Positions 55,620 to 61,101 of a stretch of DNA of 64,000 nucleotides are shown piece after piece (within the stretch, counting starts at the first letter, position 1; each line of letters starts with the position of its first letter). Position numbers and translations under genes: made by a program. Source of the DNA: Gaetbulibacter sp. 4G1. Lineage in GTDB: Bacteria > Bacteroidota > Bacteroidia > Flavobacteriales > Flavobacteriaceae. A model generated the notes under the pieces. That model had not been told where the DNA came from, did not search any database, and saw nothing but the letters and a program-made list of their open reading frames with translations. The stretch lies in assembly GCF_002741945.1 (NCBI RefSeq), contig NZ_MDVN01000024.1, positions 1-64,000 of the forward strand, in the 5' to 3' direction.

Positions 55620-55753
55620 GGTGTACAACGTGTTCGTGTATGGTTTCGTTGCGTCTGCACTAAGTTAGCAAATAAACAGGAACCTATTGTTCAGAAGCGA
55701 CAGAAATTCCGATAGGAATTTCCGAGCAATGAACTATACACGTTGTTGTGTAC
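55620..55753 (-). repeat. attC-like site 7
   Basis: Left border GGTGTACAAC, right border GTTGTGTAC. Spacing AAC-GTGTTC-GTGTA and TACAC-GTT-GTT. Hairpin GAAATTCC-GATA-GGAATTTC, 8 bp perfect, a variant with both arms changed relative to sites 1 and 9. Confidence 0.85.
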
Positions 55754-55764
55754 TGTATTTTTTA

Positions 55765-56151
55765 TTATTCGATTTTATGATATTCCGTTTCTCCTTCTTC
55801 AGTCAATATTATCATTTTATCTGAGTCTAAATGTTTTATTTCATAAGCTACTGAACCATATAAATAAATGATTTCCAATTCAAATCCTTTTGCACTTTTA
55901 TGAATTTCCACAAAGGGTTGGACTTCAAGTTCAATTAATTCATCACCATTTTGTGCAATTTCAATTAATGTTAAATGACCTTTTTCATCTTCAAACCAAT
56001 ACTCATAAACCGTATTTGATTCGGTATTTTTTTCTTTCCACTTTCCGCTCAAATATGATTCGACTTCTTTTTTCGTTTCACAGCATTTTAAATTTTGTCC
56101 GAATAAAATCAATGGTAAAAAAGTTAGTAATAAGATCAGTGTTTTTTTCAT
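55765..56151 (-). CDS. Cassette 7: small secreted protein, lipocalin-like
   Basis: 128 residues with a signal peptide (LILLLTFLPLILFGQ). A CC pair follows cleavage (LKCCETKKEVESYLSGKWKEKN). The rest is strand-rich (TVYEYWFEDEKGHLTLIEIAQNGDELIELEVQPF), resembling small lipocalin-like exported domains. Function unknown. Borders GTTGTGTAC / GTACACAAC match over 9 bp. Confidence 0.7.
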   Translation of the reverse strand: MKKTLILLLTFLPLILFGQNLKCCETKKEVESYLSGKWKEKNTESNTVYEYWFEDEKGHLTLIEIAQNGDELIELEVQPFVEIHKSAKGFELEIIYLYGSVAYEIKHLDSDKMIILTEEGETEYHKIE

Positions 56152-56171
56152 TTTGGTATTCAGTGAATATT

Positions 56172-56244
56172 GTACACAACGGTCTCGGCTAAACGACGTG
56201 ACCAGCTTTTGCTGGGCATGGACGTTTTAGCCATTGTTAGCGGC
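56172..56244 (-). repeat. attC-like site 6 (short form, 73 bp)
   Basis: Left border GTACACAAC, right border GTTAGCGGC. Arms GGCTAAACG / CGTTTTAGCC, with an inner hairpin CCAGC-TTTT-GCTGG. It shows the full plan (AAC, GGTCTC, arm, hairpin, arm, ATT, GTT) in half the usual length, so it defines the minimal site. Confidence 0.85.
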
Positions 56245-56259
56245 TGGCTTCTTTTTTAT

Positions 56260-56832
56260 TCAAATTTCATATTCTTTATTATCTGTCACAATTACTCTTT
56301 CATAAACTTCTGTCCAATGATTAAATGTCTTTGTTTTCGGATATTCGGAAGAACTTTCTTTTTTTCCTTTCCAAGTTAGATGCACAACCGCCATTTCTTG
56401 TTCGCCAATTTTAAAAAGAACATCATCATTATCTTCTCTTTTGGCAATTGCTTCTACTACCTTTCCAAATAATAGATGTTCATTCGAAATTTCTTTTCTT
56501 AATTCATCTTCTAAGTTTCCTTTTGATTCAATTTTCATCCAGGGTGGTAAAAATTTAATTTCATCTCCAGGAAATAATTCTACGATTTCACCTTCTTTAA
56601 ATTTTTCGGAATCTGAATCATTTTTTAATTGGAATGCCCACAAATCTAATCTTACATTTCCATTTTCATCAATTGCTCTTGGTTGAGTTAAACTAGTAGT
56701 AATTTCTATATTTCCCAATTTCGAATTTTCTGGAAGCCAAAATCCTTTTCCTTCTTCAACTAATTTGGCTGTAACGAAATATCCTCTTCCCGTTATTTTA
56801 AACACCGATTCAATTTCAAATTTGACAGCCAT
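56260..56832 (-). CDS. Cassette 6: protein with EF-Tu domain-2-like N-terminus
   Basis: 190 residues. The opening FEIESVFKITGRGYFVTAKLVEEG resembles the second beta-barrel domain of translation GTPases, and a KEGEIVELFPGDEIKF turn follows. The C-terminal part (LLFGKVVEAIAKREDNDD, EMAVVHLTWKGKKE) is unassigned. Cytosolic. Borders GTTAGCGGC / GCCGCTAAC match over 9 bp. Together with cassette 9 it is the second EF-Tu-like barrel in the array. Confidence 0.65.
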   Translation of the reverse strand: MAVKFEIESVFKITGRGYFVTAKLVEEGKGFWLPENSKLGNIEITTSLTQPRAIDENGNVRLDLWAFQLKNDSDSEKFKEGEIVELFPGDEIKFLPPWMKIESKGNLEDELRKEISNEHLLFGKVVEAIAKREDNDDVLFKIGEQEMAVVHLTWKGKKESSSEYPKTKTFNHWTEVYERVIVTDNKEYEI

Positions 56833-56852
56833 TGTTTTTCTTTTTTTTGCTT

Positions 56853-56989
56853 GCCGCTAACGTGTTTGTGTATGATTTCGTTGCGTGTTTAAGCACCTAA
56901 GTTAGTAAACACAAACCGAATAGAAAATCCGCGAGGATTTTCGTAAGTAAGCTTGTACTAGCAATGAATTATACACGGTGTTGGCAGTA
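56853..56989 (-). repeat. attC-like site 5
   Basis: Left border GCCGCTAAC, right border GTTGGCAGTA. Spacing AAC-GTGTTT-GTGTA and TACAC-GGT-GTT. Hairpin GAAAATCC-GCGA-GGATTTTC. Same subtype as sites 3, 11 and 15. Confidence 0.85.
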
Positions 56990-56993
56990 GTTT

Positions 56994-57497
56994 TTATTGT
57001 ATTTCTTTTTCGTAAAGGTTATAATTAGATAAAGATAATTCTTTTATTCCGACCTTTTTAAAGTCAAGTTTTTCATAGTACTTACAAAGTTTTGGGTTTT
57101 TTGAATCCGCATCCAGTCTTAAATATTTGCAGTTATCTTTTTTTGCATTATTTTCAATTTCTTGAAGTATTTTAGTACCTAATCCTTTTCCGTTAAATTC
57201 TTCCTTGACAACTAAAGAGTGTACATATTTTGCTTTTTCGTTTTGCTTTTCCCAGTATAGTAAATCTTCATTTAGAATTCTAACCATACCTATATTTTTT
57301 CCAATTAAATCATTAATGAAAAAGAATTCATTATTCTTAATTCCTTCTTCGACCCATTTTATCTTTTCTTGAGGCGGGTTTTTCCAATACTGCCAATGAT
57401 CAATATTCATCTTATTTATTTTCTCAGCAGTTTTTTTAAATAAGTTCAATACTGCACTTTTGTCTTTAATTTCTACTTGTTTAAAAGTAATGTTCAT
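56994..57497 (-). CDS. Cassette 5: GNAT-family N-acetyltransferase
   Basis: 167 residues of GNAT fold. The acetyl-CoA loop is VVKEEFNGKGLGTKILQEIE; the preceding strand is YVHSLVV and the later block is LRLDADSKNPKLCKYYEKLDFKKVG. It transfers an acetyl group to an unknown amine; GNATs are common integron cassette contents and include resistance enzymes, but nothing here shows drug specificity. Borders GTTGGCAGTA / TACTGCCAAC match over 10 bp and equal those of cassette 1. Confidence 0.88.
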   Translation of the reverse strand: MNITFKQVEIKDKSAVLNLFKKTAEKINKMNIDHWQYWKNPPQEKIKWVEEGIKNNEFFFINDLIGKNIGMVRILNEDLLYWEKQNEKAKYVHSLVVKEEFNGKGLGTKILQEIENNAKKDNCKYLRLDADSKNPKLCKYYEKLDFKKVGIKELSLSNYNLYEKEIQ

Positions 57498-57520
57498 TTA
57501 TTTATAGTTTTGTCTCAAAT

Positions 57521-57660
57521 TACTGCCAACGGTCTCGTATAACCGTCAGTTACGGGTTAAATTAGCGATTATTTTCGGTTTAGCACAGAGGTTAGCAATT
57601 CCGAGTGGATTCGGACGTAGTCGAATCCGCCGTAATTGAGGTTATACATTGTTGTAACAC
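57521..57660 (-). repeat. attC-like site 4
   Basis: Left border TACTGCCAAC, right border GTTGTAACAC. Interior nearly identical to sites 10 and 12, with the GGATTCG / CGAATCC hairpin; one arm base differs (GAGGTTATAC). Confidence 0.85.
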
Positions 57661-57665
57661 GTTTT

Positions 57666-58145
57666 TTATTCATTTAGCTTATCAATTATATATTCAGTCA
57701 GATAATCATTTTTTTTATCCAGAAATATGATTGTCGGTCCGTATACATTGTTAATTGCAAGAAGTCCATATTTCTCACTAAATAAAATCGGTCCAGTTGC
57801 GTCATCTGCATAATCTAATGTTTCATAATAGTCAAACTCCAATCCTTGAAGTTCATCATTTGTGAAAGACTTTTTGCTAGTTTTTACAAACTTGTCAAAT
57901 CCGAAAAGAAGAGTGTCAGCATCAATTATTTTGTTTATCACTATCGTTTTTGTTGTATCAATTTGATTTACGTATATAAAATTCAGTGTGTTTTGTGTTT
58001 TTTTGAAAGTCAAATTAAACTTTTCATTTTTCGGTTCAGCTCCAAAGAATATTGTTGCATTCATTACAGATTTCCATACAGAGTTTTTGTCAGAACATCC
58101 GAAACAAATAGTAAATATCAATATGTAAGTTAATAGGTTTCTCAA
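57666..58145 (-). CDS. Cassette 4: lipoprotein of unknown function
   Basis: 159 residues with a lipobox (IFTICFGC). The body is beta-rich: FNLTFKKTQNTLNFIYVNQIDTTKTIVI, then LQGLEFDYYETLDYADDATGPILFSEKYGLLAI. No family recognised. Borders GTTGTAACAC / GTGTTACAAC match over 10 bp. Confidence 0.72.
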   Translation of the reverse strand: MRNLLTYILIFTICFGCSDKNSVWKSVMNATIFFGAEPKNEKFNLTFKKTQNTLNFIYVNQIDTTKTIVINKIIDADTLLFGFDKFVKTSKKSFTNDELQGLEFDYYETLDYADDATGPILFSEKYGLLAINNVYGPTIIFLDKKNDYLTEYIIDKLNE

Positions 58146-58148
58146 AAT

Positions 58149-58286
58149 GTGTTACAACGTATTTGTGTATGATTTCGTTGCGTGTTTGAACACCTAATTT
58201 AGTAAATACAAACCGAATAGAAAATCCGCGAGGATTTTCGTAAGTAGGCGATTACTAGCAATGAATTATACACGGTGTTGTGCTTA
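58149..58286 (-). repeat. attC-like site 3
   Basis: Left border GTGTTACAAC, right border GTTGTGCTTA. Spacing AAC-GTATTT-GTGTA and TACAC-GGT-GTT. Hairpin GAAAATCC-GCGA-GGATTTTC, 8 bp. Confidence 0.85.
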
Positions 58287-58290
58287 GTTT

Positions 58291-58662
58291 TTATTTCGTT
58301 TCGTACCAATCTTTTTGGTCTAAATACTGGTCATATTCCTCATCATTCATTTTTAATAGAATCTTTGAAAAATTCCGAGATTCCACTAATTTTCTGTTTT
58401 CAAGAAAGTCAGTTATCAGATAATGAATAAATGGATTCTCAATATCATCCATTTTTAAAGTTGAATATCTTTTTCGTGATTTAGGATGCTGTTTCCAAAA
58501 TCGCTTGTAATCGTCATAAATTCTGTCTGTTACTTTTGAAACTATTTCATTCAGCAATTCCATTGGGATTTTATTGTCAGTAATTCCAATATAATACTTT
58601 TTAATTTTCGAGTAAAATTCCCGTTTGGGTTCAATTCTATTTTCAGTTTTCCAGAATAGCAT
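58291..58662 (-). CDS. Cassette 3, gene 2: unknown soluble protein
   Basis: 123 residues, basic and helical: REFYSKIKKYYIGITDNKIPMELLNEIVSKVTDRIYDDYKRFW, then FIHYLITDFLENRKLVESRNFSKILLKMNDEEYD. Its ATG follows the gene 1 stop with no gap. No family recognised. Confidence 0.65.
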   Translation of the reverse strand: MLFWKTENRIEPKREFYSKIKKYYIGITDNKIPMELLNEIVSKVTDRIYDDYKRFWKQHPKSRKRYSTLKMDDIENPFIHYLITDFLENRKLVESRNFSKILLKMNDEEYDQYLDQKDWYETK

Positions 58663-58941
58663 TTAAGTCAATTGTAATTCAATATTTTTGTGTTCTTTAA
58701 TTATCTCTATTATTCGGTCAAAATATTTCAATTCCGATTTACTTTTTTCACTACGATGCCATTTCAAGATATATTTTTCGTCAACATTGTGAACTCCAAA
58801 TCCGCCATACAAAACATCGTTAAATGCGTTTAAATTCCGTCCAATTTTCCAACTCAGTCCGAAAGTCATTTTCGATTCTATTTCTTGATAAAACCCTTTA
58901 ATATTTGAAAATTTATTTCCGTTTATCTCGATTATTCGCAT
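58663..58941 (-). CDS. Cassette 3, gene 1: barstar-like small protein
   Basis: 92 residues: MRIIEINGNKFSNIKGFYQEIESKMTFGLSWKIGRNLNAFNDVLYGGFGVH. The order of strand, helix and then a W-x-x-G-x-N-L-x-A-F-x-D-x-L motif resembles barstar, the inhibitor of barnase-type ribonucleases. It may therefore be an immunity-type inhibitor. It directly precedes gene 2 with no gap. Borders of the cassette GTTGTGCTTA / TAAGCACAAC match over 10 bp. Confidence 0.72.
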   Translation of the reverse strand: MRIIEINGNKFSNIKGFYQEIESKMTFGLSWKIGRNLNAFNDVLYGGFGVHNVDEKYILKWHRSEKSKSELKYFDRIIEIIKEHKNIELQLT

Positions 58942-58951
58942 TTTGGTAAAT

Positions 58952-59148
58952 TAAGCACAACGGTTTGTGTATGAAACGTAGCGTAAAAAATACGATAACT
59001 TTCGATTTAGCACAGAGCCGAATTTTTTATTTTGTTTTTATCTTTTCATTTTAAAAGCCAAATTAAAAATTTGGCGGACTTTGTAAATAAACACAAGTCT
59101 TTCGGTTTTGCTCTTATTAGCTATGTTTTATACACCGTGTTGTGCATA
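58952..59148 (-). repeat. attC-like site 2 (long form)
   Basis: About 197 bp. Left border TAAGCACAAC, right border GTTGTGCATA. The extra length holds a perfect hairpin GCCAAATT-AAA-AATTTGGC (59057-59075) similar to that of site 13. The left spacer seems one base shorter (AAC-GGTTT-GTGTA). Confidence 0.8.
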
Positions 59149-59153
59149 GTATT

Positions 59154-59600
59154 TTATTCAATCCAATCTTCAGTATGTCGATTTTTATCTAATCCGACAT
59201 TTTCAAATTCGTCTTTAAGCAACGTTCGATTAACACCTAATCTTTTTAAAATTTTATTCATAGAGCTTTTGTCCGATTCAGTCAAGAAATCACGTTTTCC
59301 ATTTTTCCATATAATTCCGATATGTCCTCCTTGCCCTCCGAAAAATTCAGATTCTACATATGCCAGCTCTCTATTCTCGATTACTTGTATTGTTTTCTGT
59401 TCAATATTCTCCGTTAGAAATTCAAAAGTAGAAATACCAGAAGAGTGTTTCATTTCGTTTATTTGGTCAAAAAGCTCGTCAGTCATTGGAATCATAAAAA
59501 TTCCATTATTTAAGTGAACTTTTTGTGATTGACTATATTTTTCAAGTATAGGTATCAAATTTTCTTCTTTTCCGAGATATGCTTTTAAAGTGTATCCCAT
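59154..59600 (-). CDS. Cassette 2, gene 2: unknown soluble protein
   Basis: 148 residues: MGYTLKAYLGKEENLIPILEKYSQSQKVHLNNGIFMIPMTDELFDQI, then ELAYVESEFFGGQGGHIGIIWKNGKRDFLTESDKSSMNKILKRLGV. Looks like a complete alpha/beta domain. It starts directly at the stop of gene 1 (TAA then ATG). No family recognised; this pair seems to travel as one unit. Confidence 0.68.
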   Translation of the reverse strand: MGYTLKAYLGKEENLIPILEKYSQSQKVHLNNGIFMIPMTDELFDQINEMKHSSGISTFEFLTENIEQKTIQVIENRELAYVESEFFGGQGGHIGIIWKNGKRDFLTESDKSSMNKILKRLGVNRTLLKDEFENVGLDKNRHTEDWIE

Positions 59601-59960
59601 TTAGTATTCTCTTTTTTCTTTAATTATTGGATTATCATTTTCGTCAGCAAATATTTCTCCAGCAAAAACAATACAGTTTAGCTCTTTCTTAATTTTATGA
59701 GCAATTTCAGCCTCATTTAAGTTTACTTTAGTATTCGATTCTACTGTTATCATAATTGGTTTGTCGTACATTCCTTTTTCCCAATCGTGTGGACGACTTA
59801 TATTTAAATAAAAATCAGATTTTCTATCACTGGATTCAATCCACTCCCAAACGTTTTCATAATCACGATATAAGTTATCAACTTTGAAAATTTTCTCAAA
59901 ATGGTATTGCAATTCATTTAAATCTCTTTCAAGATAAATCCAGAATTTCATTTTTTTCAT
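59601..59960 (-). CDS. Cassette 2, gene 1: unknown soluble protein
   Basis: 119 residues from the ATG at 59960 (MKKMKFWIYLERDLNELQ). The frame is open further upstream, but those codons lie inside site 1 and repeat the MQFAIFRLRRK reading also seen at site 9. Contains ENVWEWIESSDRKSDFYLNISRPHDWEKG and LNEAEIAHKIKKELNCIVFAGEIF. No family recognised. Borders GTTGTGCATA / TATGCACAAC match over 10 bp. Confidence 0.7.
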   Translation of the reverse strand: MKKMKFWIYLERDLNELQYHFEKIFKVDNLYRDYENVWEWIESSDRKSDFYLNISRPHDWEKGMYDKPIMITVESNTKVNLNEAEIAHKIKKELNCIVFAGEIFADENDNPIIKEKREY

Positions 59961-59962
59961 AT

Positions 59963-60097
59963 TATGCACAACGTATTTGTGTATGGCTCGTTGCGGAAAA
60001 TCAGCTATGATTTTCCGCCGTAACCGAAAGATAGCAAATTGCAATGAATTCCGATTAGGAATTCAGCCGCAATGAGTTATACACGGTGTTGGCAGTA
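59963..60097 (-). repeat. attC-like site 1 (closest to the recombinase)
   Basis: Left border TATGCACAAC, right border GTTGGCAGTA. Spacing AAC-GTATTT-GTGTA and TACAC-GGT-GTT. Two hairpins: GGAAAATCA-GCTA-TGATTTTCC and GAATTCC-GATTA-GGAATTC. The right border pairs perfectly with the border next to the recombinase at 60957. Confidence 0.88.
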
Positions 60098-60103
60098 GTA
60101 GTT

Positions 60104-60940
60104 TTAAAATATTTTATTTCCATCAAATTCCAATTTAGCCTGTTTTAATTCTTTACCAAGTAACAATTTCCAATCGTTTGAATGATCAGCAGCGATATAA
60201 ACCACTCCATCGTAATCAGATGGTCTTTCAAGATTTCCTTTTATTAAAGCGCAGACTTTTTCTCGACCAAGTTTGCCAAGAAAATATCCTAGTTCTAAAA
60301 TCACATTTTGTCTTGCTCTTGCGTTTAGGTTTTCTGAATTGTTTTTAGAATTTCCAACATCGTCTGGTGTCATTAAAACAATAGCAAATTGGACATCTGA
60401 ATTTTTCTCAAATTTCTCTATTATTGTCAAGCCCTCGTTTACTTGCTCGTGAAGAATTATGGGTTCCAAACCTATTTTTTCTAAAAATCTTGCAACAGTT
60501 TCTTTGAGTTCATTATCGTGACCGTGAACTACAAAAACCTTTTTAGAATTTTTCTTTTTCGTGTTTGTCGGTTTGGAAGGCTTTTCAATTGGTGTGTCTA
60601 AAACAGCAAAGGTGTCAAGGTTTTCAATCACTCCGATTGTTTGGTCAATCATATCCGTAATCATAGCTGTTACAGGTGTTCCATAAGGTGGCTCGAAAAA
60701 AACATCAAAAGGATTTACTCCTTTCATTTGAAATCCGCCAACCATTGGTGGTGGTGACCAGTCAAACCTCTTTCCACAACCTGTTCTATTTACCATTTCT
60801 TCAACAAAAGTACGTCTCTTATTGATTCCAGACCTTACTTTGGAAGCTTCAGCAGTTGTCATCTCAACAGAATTCCATCTAATAATTAGTTCCTTGAATT
60901 TTTCAAGTTTGTCGATTACTGCCTGTCTTTTTTCATTCAT
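60104..60940 (-). CDS. Cassette 1: TIR-like effector (CAP12/Pycsar-type, PF10137-like)
   Basis: 278 residues. Residues 1-125 form a helical N-terminal domain (RQAVIDKLEKFKELIIRWNSVEM, KRFDWSPPPMVGGF). Residues 132-270 match the TIR-like nucleotide-binding domain: KKVFVVHGHDNELKETVARFLEKIGLEPIIL, FAIVLMTPDDVG, and RQNVILELGYFLGKLGREKVCAL with the likely catalytic Glu. Relatives act as NAD-degrading effectors in cyclic-nucleotide phage defence (CBASS/Pycsar). No cyclase gene is beside it. It occupies the first cassette position, where integrons place their newest cassette. Confidence 0.85.
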   Translation of the reverse strand: MNEKRQAVIDKLEKFKELIIRWNSVEMTTAEASKVRSGINKRRTFVEEMVNRTGCGKRFDWSPPPMVGGFQMKGVNPFDVFFEPPYGTPVTAMITDMIDQTIGVIENLDTFAVLDTPIEKPSKPTNTKKKNSKKVFVVHGHDNELKETVARFLEKIGLEPIILHEQVNEGLTIIEKFEKNSDVQFAIVLMTPDDVGNSKNNSENLNARARQNVILELGYFLGKLGREKVCALIKGNLERPSDYDGVVYIAADHSNDWKLLLGKELKQAKLEFDGNKIF

Positions 60941-60956
60941 TGAGGTTGTTCTCTAT

Positions 60957-60983
60957 TACTGCCAACTTGTATATATACAGAAC
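60957..60983 (-). other. attI-like primary recombination site
   Basis: Reads TACTGCCAAC then TTGTATATATACAG. The first part is the leading border of cassette 1. The second contains the perfect palindrome TGTATATATACA in place of the 6-base spacer and loop of the attC-like sites. Its position between recombinase and first cassette is that of attI in integrons. No hairpin partner exists here, also as expected for attI. Confidence 0.55.
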
Positions 60984-61101
60984 TTTTATCTTTTTAGTTA
61001 GCTTAATTGGAGGGCTATGCGGAGGTTTTGTTGATTTTTATGTGTTTTTGATTCCACAACTTCAAGACGAAAATTCTTATAATCTACAATATAGTTATCA
61101 T

